Shown in pieces: positions 7,335 to 13,874 of a stretch of 24,610 bases of DNA. The number at the start of each line of letters is the position of its first letter. Within the stretch, counting starts at the first letter, position 1. Where the stretch lies: the NCBI GenBank assembly GCA_031404155.1, contig JANNGZ010000088.1:1-24610 (forward strand), read 5' to 3'. The position numbers and the translations under genes were made by a program. Source of the DNA: JANNGZ01 sp031404155 (GTDB taxonomy: Bacteria; Pseudomonadota; Gammaproteobacteria; Burkholderiales; Burkholderiaceae_C). Below the pieces are notes generated by a model that was given only the letters and a program-made list of their open reading frames with translations, was not told where the DNA came from and searched no databases.

Positions 7335-8051
7335 ATGCCGCACCGCCGCGACCGCGTCTGGCTCTTCGACCTCGACGACACCCTGCACGATGCGGGCGGC
7401 GCGGCGATGCCGGGCATCAACGCCGCGATGGGCGAGTACGTGCAGCACGAACTGGCGCTGTCCAAGGACGATGCCGATGCGCTGCGCCGCCACTATTGGC
7501 GCCGCTACGGCGCCACGCTGCTCGGCCTGGTGCGGCACCATGGGGTGGACCCCGCGCATTTCCTGCACCAGACCCATCTGCTGCCGGGCCTGGAGGGTCG
7601 GCTGCGCCGGCACCCGCACGACGTGGCCGCGCTGGCCCGCCTGCGCGGCCGCAAGTTCATCCTGACCAACGCGCCGCGGGTTTATGCCGAGCGTGTGCTC
7701 GCCGAGCTGGGCTTGCGCCGCCACTTCAACGGTGTGGTCTGCATCGAGGACATGCGCATGTTCGGCCAGCTGCGGCCCAAGCCCGACCTGCGCATGTTCA
7801 GGCGCCTGTCCGCGCGGCTCAAGGTGCACCCGAGCCGCTGTGTGCTGGTGGAGGACACGCTGGCGCACCAGAAGTCCGCGCGCCAGCTCGGCATGACCAC
7901 GGTCTGGATGCAACGCTGGGCGAAACACGGCGCGGCTCATGGTGCGGCTCATGGTGCAAGCGGGCAGAAAGTTGGTGTTTACCTGCACCGAAAGCCTGCG
8001 TATGTCTGTGCAAGAATCGTCTCGCTACAACAGCTGATGCGACTGCCGTGA
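7335..8051 (+). CDS. HAD-family pyrimidine 5'-nucleotidase-like hydrolase
   Basis: Predicted cytoplasmic phosphatase of 238 aa of the haloacid dehalogenase superfamily. It starts with WLFDLDDTLHDA (nucleophile and acid aspartates of motif I), has FILTNAP (motif II), KPDLRMF with the motif III lysine, and CVLVEDTLAHQKSA (motif IV acids). The alpha-helical cap and sequence fit the pyrimidine 5'-nucleotidase/SDT1-like group. Near the C-terminus residues 198-209 read as three HGAA/HGAA/HGAS units, a small low-complexity insertion before the usual end. The start ATG at 7335 has no good ribosome site; a TTG directly before it is an alternative. The stop overlaps the slmA GTG by 4 nt. The physiological substrate cannot be read from sequence. 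Confidence 0.88.
   Translation: MPHRRDRVWLFDLDDTLHDAGGAAMPGINAAMGEYVQHELALSKDDADALRRHYWRRYGATLLGLVRHHGVDPAHFLHQTHLLPGLEGRLRRHPHDVAALARLRGRKFILTNAPRVYAERVLAELGLRRHFNGVVCIEDMRMFGQLRPKPDLRMFRRLSARLKVHPSRCVLVEDTLAHQKSARQLGMTTVWMQRWAKHGAAHGAAHGASGQKVGVYLHRKPAYVCARIVSLQQLMRLP
7926..7961 (+). repeat. In-frame 12-nt tandem repeat inside HAD gene
   Basis: Two perfect copies of GCGGCTCATGGT (7932-7943, 7944-7955), with a degenerate third unit before them, encode HGAA-HGAA-HGAS. The tract keeps the reading frame and lies between the conserved catalytic domain and the C-terminal helix, so it probably forms a tolerated surface loop. Confidence 0.85.
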
Positions 8052-8701
8052 CGCCAGAACCCACCGACAACACGGCCGACGCCCCCACCGAAGACGACGC
8101 CGACGCCGCGCCTGCCACGCGCAAGCGGCCCAAGCCGGGCGAGCGCCGGATCCAGATCCTGCAAACCCTGGCCACGATGTTGGAGCAGCCGGGCGCCGAA
8201 CGCATCACCACCGCAGCCCTGGCCGCGCGCCTGTCGGTGAGCGAGGCGGCGCTGTACCGGCACTTTGCGAGCAAGGCGCAGATGTTCGAGGGGCTGATCG
8301 AGTTCATCGAATCGAGTGTCTTCACGCTGGTCAACCAGATTGCCGAACGTGAGCCCTCGGGCGCGGTGCAGGCGCAGCGCATGCTGCAGGTGCTGCTTCA
8401 GTTCGGCGAGAAGAACCCGGGCATGACCCGGGTGATGGTGGGCGACGCGCTGGTGTTCGAGAACGAGCGCCTGTCGGCCCGCATGAACCAGTTTTTCGAT
8501 CGCCTGGAGTCGCAATTGCGGCAGAGCCTGCGCGGCGCCGCCGACGCTGCCGGCTCGGCCACGCCGACCGTGGAGGCCAACGCGATGGCCTCGATCCTGG
8601 TGGCCTACGCGGTGGGCCGGCTGCAGCGTTATGCGCGCTCGGGGTTCAAGCGCAGCCCCACCGAGAACCTGGATGCGGTGCTCGGGTTGATGCAAGCCTG
8701 A
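8048..8701 (+). CDS. slmA: Nucleoid occlusion factor SlmA, TetR family
   Basis: TetR-like DNA-binding protein (217 aa) that in enterobacteria binds chromosomal sites and blocks FtsZ ring assembly over the nucleoid. After an acidic, proline-rich N-terminal tail (1-25) comes GERRIQILQTLATMLE and a helix-turn-helix ITTAALAARLSVSEAALYRHF with SKAQMFEGLIEFIE, the conserved SlmA core. The C-terminal all-helical domain is complete. The start is GTG at 8048, overlapping the stop of the nucleotidase gene (GTGA), which indicates coupling; a longer frame reading into that gene is artefactual. The neighbourhood argB/HAD/slmA agrees with SlmA rather than a generic TetR regulator. Confidence 0.92.
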   Translation: MTPEPTDNTADAPTEDDADAAPATRKRPKPGERRIQILQTLATMLEQPGAERITTAALAARLSVSEAALYRHFASKAQMFEGLIEFIESSVFTLVNQIAEREPSGAVQAQRMLQVLLQFGEKNPGMTRVMVGDALVFENERLSARMNQFFDRLESQLRQSLRGAADAAGSATPTVEANAMASILVAYAVGRLQRYARSGFKRSPTENLDAVLGLMQA

Positions 8702-8863
8702 GCGGTTCGCGACCTGCGGCGACGAGGCTGCGCCATAGACCTCAAGCCGGGCCTCGAGCGATGCGAGGACGATCTCGGCTTGTTTCTGGTGGCCGGCGAG
8801 CGTGTGCCGTCGCTGCCGGCGTCACAGCCGCTTCGGTGCACAGGCGCCACGTAAACTTCACCC

Positions 8864-9745
8864 ATGCCTTTGACCGAAACCACGCCCAGCGAACAACTCT
8901 TCCGCCGCGCCGAGGCGCTGGTCGGCAGGCTCGAACGCCTGTTGCCGCATGCGCCCGCTGCGCCCGACTGGCAGGCGTCGATTGCCTTCCGCTACCGCAA
9001 ACGCGCCGGCTCGGGCACGCTCGAGCCGGTGCGGCATGTGGCCACGATCCGCCTGGCCAACCTGAAGGAAGTCGACCCGCAAAAGGAGCGTCTGCTGCGC
9101 AACACCGCCACCTTCGTGGCCGGGCGCAGCGCCAACAATGTGCTGCTCACCGGCGCGCGCGGCACCGGCAAGAGTTCGTTGATCAAGGCCTGCCTGAACG
9201 AGTTTGCGGCGCAGGGTTTGCGGCTGATCGAGGTCGACAAAGCCGACCTGGTCGACCTGCCCGACCTGGTGGACCTGGTGGCCGAGCGGCCCGAGCGTTT
9301 CATCGTCTTCTGCGACGACCTCAGCTTCGACGAGGGCGAGCCGGGCTACAAGGCCTTGAAGTCGATGCTCGACGGCTCGATCGCGCAATCGAGCGAAAAC
9401 GTGCTGATCTATGCCACCAGCAACCGCCGCCACCTGCTGCCCGAGTACATGAAGGAGAACCTGAGCTACCAGCACACCGAGGACGGCGAGGTGCATCCCG
9501 GCGAGGTGGTGGAAGAAAAGATTTCGTTGTCCGAGCGCTTCGGGCTGTGGATCAGTTTTTATCCGTTTACCCAGGCCGAGTACCTGGCCATCGCGGCACA
9601 GTGGCTGCACCACTACCAGGTGAGCAATGCGGCAATTGCCGCGGCGCGGCCCGAGGCGCTGGTGTGGGCGCTGGAGCGCGGCTCGCGCTCGGGGCGCGTG
9701 GCCTACCAATTCGCGCGCGACTACGCCGGGCGCGACCATGCTTGA
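8864..9745 (+). CDS. DUF815 family P-loop ATPase
   Basis: Cytoplasmic AAA-like ATP-binding protein of 293 aa. Walker A is GARGTGKSS (97-105) and Walker B is FIVFCDDLSF (about 145-154), followed by a sensor-1-like YATSNRRHL and the family motif LSERFGLWISFYPF. The length is normal for DUF815, an ATPase family of unknown cellular role common in proteobacteria. The 162-nt gap before it (8702-8863) holds no recognisable gene or clear terminator. Downstream is a structured repeat and then a Nudix gene, a pairing I recall from other Burkholderiales. The substrate or partner is unknown. Confidence 0.92.
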   Translation: MPLTETTPSEQLFRRAEALVGRLERLLPHAPAAPDWQASIAFRYRKRAGSGTLEPVRHVATIRLANLKEVDPQKERLLRNTATFVAGRSANNVLLTGARGTGKSSLIKACLNEFAAQGLRLIEVDKADLVDLPDLVDLVAERPERFIVFCDDLSFDEGEPGYKALKSMLDGSIAQSSENVLIYATSNRRHLLPEYMKENLSYQHTEDGEVHPGEVVEEKISLSERFGLWISFYPFTQAEYLAIAAQWLHHYQVSNAAIAAARPEALVWALERGSRSGRVAYQFARDYAGRDHA

Positions 9746-9752
9746 CCTGACC

Positions 9753-9899
9753 GCCCCTAGCTCGTTTCACTCGGCCTTGCAGGCTGCGCCGGACCCATCG
9801 GCCCGGCCCCTCGCCAGGCACAAACAGTCCACCGGACTGTTTGTGTCCGGGCTCGGTCCCCCGAGGGGATCTCAGGCCGCTTGGGGCGGCCCGGCGCTG
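9753..9899 (+). repeat. Dispersed structured intergenic repeat, copy 1
   Basis: Fills the gap between the DUF815 and Nudix genes. It begins GCCCCTAGCTCG and ends with CCCCCGAGGGG (9858-9868), then a hairpin GGCCGC-TTGGG-GCGGCC and GCCCGGCGC. In the middle lies a very stable hairpin: CACAAACAGTCC (9819-9830) and its exact complement (9834-9845) around ACC. The same start, end and flanking words occur at 20670-20810, but with different arm sequences in the central hairpin. The 16-nt core at 9880-9895 recurs at four other places in the window. Confidence 0.85.
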
Positions 9900-9912
9900 G
9901 CCTGAGCGCGTT

Positions 9913-10338
9913 GTGAGGCGTGTCGCAGTGGATGTGGCCGTGGGTGTTCTCATCGACGCGCAAGGCCGCTTCCTGCTCACCTCGCGCCCCGAGGGCAAGG
10001 TCTACGCCGGCTACTGGGAGTTCCCGGGTGGCAAGCTCGAAGCGGGCGAGTCGGTGGAGCAGGCCTTGCGCCGCGAACTGCACGAAGAAATCGGCATCAC
10101 CATCGGCGCGGTGAACCCCTGGCAGGTTGAAGAGATGGACTACCCGCACGCTCGGGTGCGGCTGCATTTCTGCAAGGTGTTCGACTGGACCGGCGGCTTC
10201 GAGATGCGCGAGGGCCAGCGCATGGCCTGGCAGAGCCTGCCGGTGGCCGTGTCCCCGGTGCTTCCCGGCACGCTGCCGGTGCTGCGCTGGTTTGCCGACG
10301 AACGCGGTTTTTCAGGCGAGCATGTTTGCAGCGCTTGA
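9913..10338 (+). CDS. mutT: Nudix hydrolase, MutT type (8-oxo-dGTPase)
   Basis: Predicted to hydrolyse oxidised nucleotides such as 8-oxo-dGTP and so prevent mutation. It has 141 aa with a canonical Nudix box GKLEAGE-x7-RELHEEIGI, preceded by the strand VAVGVLI and SRPEGKVYAGYWEFPGGK, typical of MutT. Length is close to the short MutT form. There is no ATG in a suitable place; GTG at 9913 (VRRVAVDVAVG) is chosen, GTG at 9928 being possible. Longer upstream reading passes through the intergenic repeat and is unlikely to be real. Followed by the repeats before hisI. Confidence 0.85.
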   Translation: MRRVAVDVAVGVLIDAQGRFLLTSRPEGKVYAGYWEFPGGKLEAGESVEQALRRELHEEIGITIGAVNPWQVEEMDYPHARVRLHFCKVFDWTGGFEMREGQRMAWQSLPVAVSPVLPGTLPVLRWFADERGFSGEHVCSA

Positions 10339-10360
10339 GCGTCGCTAAACTGCTGTGCAT

Positions 10361-10480
10361 GAGCACGCCGGGCCGCCCCAAGGGCGAATACCGGAGTGCG
10401 CAGCACGGAGGTTGCCTGATAAGCACGCCGGGCCGCCCCAAGGGCGAATACCGGAGTGCGCAGCACGGAGGTTGCCTGAT
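10361..10480 (+). repeat. Perfect 60-bp tandem duplication upstream of hisI
   Basis: Positions 10361-10420 and 10421-10480 are identical except for the first base (G in copy 1, A in copy 2). Each copy contains GCCGGGCCGCCCCAAG (10367-10382, 10427-10442), the reverse complement of the core of the other intergenic repeats, and each ends with GGAGG followed by TTGCCTGAT. The second GGAGG serves as the hisI ribosome site. In the first copy the matching start position reads ATA rather than ATG. The unit is a multiple of three and open in the hisI frame. Confidence 0.95.
10467..10471 (+). promoter_or_regulatory. Ribosome binding site of hisI, supplied by the repeat
   Basis: GGAGG lies 7 nt before the ATG at 10479, an ideal distance. 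It decides the start of hisI against an in-frame ATG at 10359, which has no such site. The same GGAGG in the first repeat copy (10407-10411) precedes ATA and is probably silent for initiation. Confidence 0.85.
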
Positions 10481-10877
10481 GAACTGGCTCGACGCCGTGA
10501 AATGGGACGCCGACGGCTTGGTGCCGGTGATTGCGCAGGAGCGTGGCAGCAACCATGTGCTGATGTTCGCGTTCATGAACCGCGAGGCATTGCAGCGCAC
10601 CGCCGAGCTCGGCCAGGTGGTCTACTGGAGCCGCTCGCGTCAACGCCTCTGGCACAAGGGCGAAGAGTCCGGCCATTTCCAGACGGTGCACGAGTTGCGC
10701 CTGGACTGCGACAACGATGTCGTGCTGCTCCAGGTCACGCAGGAAGGCCACGCCGCCGGCGAGCCTGGCATCGCCTGCCACAGCGGCCGCCACTCCTGTT
10801 TTTTCCAGCGCCTTGAAAATGGCGAATGGAAAACTGTCGACCCGGTCTTGAAAGACCCGGCATCGATCTACAGATAG
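10479..10877 (+). CDS. hisI: Phosphoribosyl-AMP cyclohydrolase
   Basis: Opens the adenine ring of phosphoribosyl-AMP in the third step of histidine biosynthesis; cytoplasmic and metal-dependent. It has 132 aa, the length of monofunctional HisI. It begins MNWLDAVKW and contains MNREAL, the family block SRSRQRLWHKGEESG, LDCDNDVVLLQV with its Mg/Zn-binding aspartates, and ACHSGRHSCFF with the zinc-binding cysteine and histidine. The open frame extends upstream through the 60-bp tandem repeat, which would add about 40 residues reading STPGRPKGEYRSAQHGG twice; the ribosome site argues for the short form. Followed by hisE after 7 nt, so the two steps are encoded together but not fused as in enterobacterial HisIE. 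Confidence 0.96.
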   Translation: MNWLDAVKWDADGLVPVIAQERGSNHVLMFAFMNREALQRTAELGQVVYWSRSRQRLWHKGEESGHFQTVHELRLDCDNDVVLLQVTQEGHAAGEPGIACHSGRHSCFFQRLENGEWKTVDPVLKDPASIYR

Positions 10878-10884
10878 GGCCCGA

Positions 10885-11268
10885 ATGAACTTCAAAGCCA
10901 GCAGCAAGGACGGTAGCAAGGACAGCGGCAACGACACGCTTGCACGCCTGGCCGCGGTGATCGAGTCGCGCAAGGCGGGCGACCCGCAATCGAGTTATGT
11001 GGCGCGCCTGTTCCACAAGGGCACCGACGCGATCCTGAAGAAGATCGGCGAAGAGGCCACCGAGACCGTGATCGCGGCCAAGGACGGCGACCGCGCGAAG
11101 ATCGTCTACGAGGTGGCCGACCTTTGGTTCCACACCCTGATTGCGCTGAGCGTGTTTGGCTTGAAGCCGGCCGACGTGCTGGCCGAGCTGGAGCGGCGCG
11201 AGGGCCTGTCGGGGCTGGAGGAGTTTGCGATGCGCAAGGTTCAATCACGAGAAGAGGAAGGTTTATGA
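10885..11268 (+). CDS. hisE: Phosphoribosyl-ATP pyrophosphatase
   Basis: Removes pyrophosphate from phosphoribosyl-ATP, the second step of histidine synthesis; all-alpha NTP-pyrophosphohydrolase fold. It has 127 aa. The characteristic metal-binding helices are seen: KKIGEEATETVIAAKD (about 52-67) and YEVADLWFHTLIAL (about 74-87), with the conserved glutamates and aspartate. A short serine/lysine-rich N-terminal tail (about 1-16) precedes LARLAAVIESR. It lies 7 nt after hisI, and its stop overlaps the next start in TATGA. Confidence 0.96.
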   Translation: MNFKASSKDGSKDSGNDTLARLAAVIESRKAGDPQSSYVARLFHKGTDAILKKIGEEATETVIAAKDGDRAKIVYEVADLWFHTLIALSVFGLKPADVLAELERREGLSGLEEFAMRKVQSREEEGL

Positions 11269-11654
11269 ACGACACCGTAGAACTGGTTCCCGTGGACCGC
11301 GCGCGCGAGGACAGCCTGCGCACCGTCGGCCATATCAGCTATGCGCTGCACGCGGTCGTGGCCGTGGGCGCGGTACTGCCCGGTTTTCAGCCCGGCATCC
11401 TGCTGCTGGTGGTGGCCTTCGTGCTCGACCTGGTGAGGAAGGGCGACGCCGCCGGCACCTGGCAGGCCTCGCATTTCGACTGGCGAATCCGCAGCGTCAT
11501 CTGGGCCGCCGTGTTGTACGTGCTCACCATTCCGCTGTGGGTGCTGTTCGTGCTGCCGGGTTGGATCGCCTGGACCCTGATCTCGATCTGGTTCCTCTAC
11601 CGCGTCGCGCGCGGCTGGATGGCGCTGAACGACCGCAAGGCACTGCCGCAGTGA
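11265..11654 (+). CDS. Small inner-membrane protein, DUF4870-like
   Basis: Predicted membrane protein of 129 aa with about three or four hydrophobic segments (roughly 22-42, 43-57, 72-90 and 90-112). A soluble N-terminus, a conserved HFDWRIRSVIW segment after WQASH, and a basic end (ARGWMALNDRK) are visible. This arrangement is that of small DUF4870/TMEM-type membrane proteins found after hisE in Burkholderiales; no biochemical role is known to me. The start ATG overlaps the hisE stop (ATGA) and is preceded by GAGGAAGG, so translation is coupled to histidine genes. Followed after 7 nt by the HIT gene. Confidence 0.85.
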   Translation: MNDTVELVPVDRAREDSLRTVGHISYALHAVVAVGAVLPGFQPGILLLVVAFVLDLVRKGDAAGTWQASHFDWRIRSVIWAAVLYVLTIPLWVLFVLPGWIAWTLISIWFLYRVARGWMALNDRKALPQ

Positions 11655-11661
11655 GGGCCCG

Positions 11662-12012
11662 ATGACCGGCGCCGACCCGAACTGCATCTTCTGCCGCATT
11701 GCCGCCGGGCAGATTCCGGCCAAGAAGGTGTTCGAGGACGAACGGGTCGTCGTCTTCCACGACATCAACCCCTGGGCGCCGGTGCATGTGCTGTTGGTGC
11801 CCAAGGTGCATATTGTGTCGATGGCCGACGTGGGGCCGGAGCACCACGACCTGATGGGCCACATGATGGTGCTGGCGCCGAAGCTGATGCGCGAGCTGGG
11901 CGTCAGCAACGGCTTTCGTCATGTGATCAACACCGGCCACGACGGCAACCAGGAAGTGCAACACCTGCACATGCATGTGATGGGCGGCCCGCGCCCCTGG
12001 CTGCGCGGGTGA
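11662..12012 (+). CDS. HIT-family nucleotide hydrolase (HinT-like)
   Basis: Purine-nucleoside phosphoramidase-like protein of 116 aa, cytoplasmic. It begins with NCIFCRIAAGQIPA and VVFHDINPWAPVHVLLVPK, and has the histidine triad HLHMHVMGG at 101-109, with H103 the likely nucleophile. The length is normal for bacterial HinT. Also conserved is NTGHDGNQEVQ before the triad. It is the last gene of the hisI-hisE-membrane protein unit; a stem-loop follows its stop after 6 nt. The exact physiological substrate of bacterial HinT proteins is not settled. Confidence 0.93.
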   Translation: MTGADPNCIFCRIAAGQIPAKKVFEDERVVVFHDINPWAPVHVLLVPKVHIVSMADVGPEHHDLMGHMMVLAPKLMRELGVSNGFRHVINTGHDGNQEVQHLHMHVMGGPRPWLRG

Positions 12013-12018
12013 CCGGCG

Positions 12019-12044
12019 GCCGCGGGCCTTCGGGTGCCCGCGGC
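12019..12044 (+). terminator. GC-rich stem-loop after HIT gene
   Basis: GCCGCGGGC (12019-12027) pairs perfectly with GCCCGCGGC (12036-12044) around CTTCGGGT. It begins 6 nt after the HIT stop and before the tat promoter region. There is no U-tract, so it is only a candidate terminator or RNA-stabilising 3' end. Confidence 0.5.
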
Positions 12045-12077
12045 GCCGCCGAAGGCAGCCTGGCTCGGACCTGATAG

Positions 12078-12111
12078 CCGCCGCGAGCGCCGCCGCGAAC
12101 GCCGCCGCAAG
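12078..12111. repeat. 12-nt GC-rich tandem repeat before tatA promoter
   Basis: Three near-identical units: CCGCCGCGAG, CGCCGCCGCGAA and CGCCGCCGCAAG. Reading one strand gives alternating Arg-rich codons, but no gene with start signals covers it. It lies about 15 nt upstream of the candidate tatA -35 box. Confidence 0.7.
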
Positions 12112-12126
12112 CGGACGAGGCTGAAC

Positions 12127-12155
12127 TTCGACCCCGCGGGCGGGTCACCTAGAAT
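12127..12155 (+). promoter_or_regulatory. Candidate sigma-70 promoter of tatABC
   Basis: TTCGAC (12127-12132) and TAGAAT (12150-12155) are separated by 17 bp and lie 30 nt before the tatA start. A ribosome site CGGAGA follows. TAGAAT also occurs upstream of petA and the tRNA gene, suggesting it is a favoured -10 form in this genome. Assignment is by consensus only. Confidence 0.5.
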
Positions 12156-12184
12156 CCGTTCATTCGCTCTTCCGGAGATACGTC

Positions 12185-12424
12185 ATGGGATCGTTCAGCA
12201 TTTGGCATTGGCTGATCGTGCTGTTGGTGGTGGTGCTGATCTTCGGCACCAAGAAGCTCAAGAACATCGGCGCCGATTTGGGCGGTGCGGTCAAGGGTTT
12301 CAAGGACGGCGTCAAGAGCGGTGGCGAAGCGGCCACCACGCCGGAGTCGGCGGCGCAGCAGGTGGCGGCGGGCAAGGCGGTGGAAGCCAACACGATCGAC
12401 GTCGAGGCCAAGGCCAAGCATTGA
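12185..12424 (+). CDS. tatA: Twin-arginine translocase subunit TatA
   Basis: Forms the size-adaptable pore through which folded proteins cross the inner membrane. It has 79 aa: a short N-terminal membrane helix (WHWLIVLLVVVLIFG, about 7-21), the hinge FGTKKL, the amphipathic helix NIGADLGGAVKGFKDGVK, and an alanine/glutamate-rich soluble tail. Size and layout are those of TatA rather than TatB. CGGAGA provides the ribosome site. It is first in tatA-tatB-tatC. In this window the Rieske protein and the multicopper oxidase carry likely Tat signals. Confidence 0.96.
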   Translation: MGSFSIWHWLIVLLVVVLIFGTKKLKNIGADLGGAVKGFKDGVKSGGEAATTPESAAQQVAAGKAVEANTIDVEAKAKH

Positions 12425-12476
12425 CCAAGCCGCGACGCTGCCCGCGCCACGGCGTGGGCGCGCACCTGCCCCGCCC

Positions 12477-12980
12477 ATGATCGACTTCGGTTTCGACAAG
12501 ATCGCGCTGATCGGCGCGGTGGCGCTCATCGTCATCGGCCCCGAGAAGCTACCCCGCGTGGCGCGCACCGTGGGCCACCTGATCGGCAAGGCGCAGCGTT
12601 ATGTGGCCGACGTGAAGGCGGAGGTCAACCGCTCGATCGAACTCGAAGAACTCAAGAAGATGAAGACCGAGTTCGAGGACGCGGCGCGTAACGTGGAGCA
12701 GACGGTGAATTCCGAGGTGCAGCAGGCCTCGAGCGAATTCGACAAGAGTTGGAGCGAGGCGAACCACGCCTATTCCTCCGCGGCGCTGACAGATGGCAGC
12801 AGCAACGGCTTCGCCAGCGTGCTCGCCCCGCCGCCGGAATACAAACACCCGCACAAGAAGTGGCGCCTCAAACGTGGTGCCACGCCGCAGTGGTACAAGG
12901 CCCGCAACGGCGTGCGCACCAAGGCGCTGTCGGGTGCGGCGCGGGTGGCGCGCTACCGGCCGCCGCGGACGACGGCATGA
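12477..12980 (+). CDS. tatB: Twin-arginine translocase subunit TatB
   Basis: With TatC forms the receptor that recognises twin-arginine signals. It has 167 aa: MIDFGFDKIALIGAVALIVIGPEKLPRVAR, i.e. the N-terminal membrane helix with the GPEKLP hinge diagnostic of TatB, then a long amphipathic charged helix (about 30-90) and a basic disordered tail (WRLKRGATPQWYKARNGVR) typical of beta-proteobacteria. The ATG at 12477 is chosen because the membrane helix starts there; the open frame begins farther upstream in tatA. It lies 52 nt after tatA and overlaps tatC by ATGA. Confidence 0.96.
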   Translation: MIDFGFDKIALIGAVALIVIGPEKLPRVARTVGHLIGKAQRYVADVKAEVNRSIELEELKKMKTEFEDAARNVEQTVNSEVQQASSEFDKSWSEANHAYSSAALTDGSSNGFASVLAPPPEYKHPHKKWRLKRGATPQWYKARNGVRTKALSGAARVARYRPPRTTA

Positions 12981-13768
12981 CCGGGCCGGTCGATCCCGAA
13001 GACGAACTCGCAGGCACCGAGCAGCCGTTCGTCTCGCACCTGGTCGAGTTGCGCGACCGCCTGATCCGCGCCTTCATCGCGGTCGGCATCGCCTTCGGTG
13101 TGTTGTGCCTTTGGCCCGGCCCCGGGGCGCTCTACGACCTGCTCTCGGCGCCGCTGGTGGCGCAGTTGCCCAAGGGCGCAACGCTGATCGCCACCAACGT
13201 GATCTCGCCTTTCATCGTGCCGCTGAAGATCACGCTGATGGCCGCGTTCCTGATCGCGCTGCCGGTGGTGCTGTGGCAGGTCTGGGCCTTCGTGGCACCG
13301 GGGCTGTACAGCCACGAGAAGCGGCTGGTGCTGCCGCTGGTGGTGTCGAGCACCTTGCTCTTCCTGGTCGGCGTGGCGTTCTGCTACTTTTTCGTGTTCG
13401 GCCAGGTGTTTGCGTTCATCCAGAGCTTTGCGCCCAAGAGCATCACCGCGGCGCCGGATATCGAGGCCTACCTGAGCTTCGTGCTCACCATGTTCATCGC
13501 CTTCGGCGCCGCGTTCGAGGTGCCGGTGGTGGTGGTGGTGCTGGCGCGCATGGGCATCGTGAGCATCGAGAAGATGCGCGCCTTCCGCGGCTATTTCGTG
13601 GTGATCGCCTTCATCATCGCCGCGGTGATCACCCCGCCGGACGTGGTGTCGCAGTTGGCGCTGGCGATCCCGATGTGCCTGCTCTACGAGGTCGGCTTGG
13701 TCGCTGCGCGGGTGTTCATCAAACACACCCAGGCGCCCGATGCCACGGCGAAAGACGCGCCGACCTGA
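12977..13768 (+). CDS. tatC: Twin-arginine translocase subunit TatC
   Basis: Six-helix inner-membrane protein of 263 aa that binds the twin-arginine signal peptide. It begins with the conserved cytoplasmic FVSHLVELRDRLIRA motif, followed by the first helix; later signatures are FIVPLKITLMAAF, WAFVAPGLYSHEKR, and the end segment AVITPPDVVSQLALAIPMCLLYE, all typical. Start codon overlaps tatB stop (ATGA), so translation is coupled. The next gene is convergent, with two hairpins in the 106-nt gap. Confidence 0.97.
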   Translation: MTGPVDPEDELAGTEQPFVSHLVELRDRLIRAFIAVGIAFGVLCLWPGPGALYDLLSAPLVAQLPKGATLIATNVISPFIVPLKITLMAAFLIALPVVLWQVWAFVAPGLYSHEKRLVLPLVVSSTLLFLVGVAFCYFFVFGQVFAFIQSFAPKSITAAPDIEAYLSFVLTMFIAFGAAFEVPVVVVVLARMGIVSIEKMRAFRGYFVVIAFIIAAVITPPDVVSQLALAIPMCLLYEVGLVAARVFIKHTQAPDATAKDAPT

Positions 13769-13774
13769 ATTCCT

Positions 13775-13866
13775 CCCTCCCCTCGACGGGGGAGGGACGG
13801 GGTGCTTGGTGTGGCCGTCGGGAATACTTCACCCCCATCCCAACCTTCCCCCATCAAGAGGGAAGG
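13775..13866. terminator. Two hairpins in tatC/protease convergent gap, repeat-like
   Basis: Hairpin 1: CCCTCCCC (13775-13782) and GGGGAGGG (13789-13796) around TCGACG. Hairpin 2: CCTTCCC (13844-13850) and GGGAAGG (13860-13866) around a 9-nt loop. Together they could stop transcription from both sides. The wording (CCCTCCCC...GGGGAGGG, later AACCTTCCCCCATCAAG) matches a dispersed GC-rich repeat I recall from many proteobacterial genomes, so it may be a mobile or amplified intergenic element as well. Confidence 0.55.
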
Positions 13867-13874
13867 AGCCGGAC

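Noticed and set aside
6099..8051. 650-residue reading joining kinase, argB shadow and HAD protein
   Set aside because: Only the last part after 7335 is gene-like; the rest is the wrong frame of the kinase gene and of argB.
8702..8863. Possible small gene or RNA between slmA and DUF815
   Set aside because: No start with ribosome site, no conserved structure and no clear terminator were seen.
10326..10478. N-terminal extension of HisI through the tandem repeat
   Set aside because: The normal HisI begins at 10479 with an ideal ribosome site; the extension is encoded by a non-coding repeat. Kept only as a finding.
10361..10480. Possible CRISPR-like repeats
   Set aside because: Only two directly abutting 60-bp copies with no spacers and no cas genes.
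12060..12120. Arg-rich coding possibility (RRERRRERRRK) before tatA
   Set aside because: Simple 12-nt GC repeat without start or ribosome site, next to the tat promoter.
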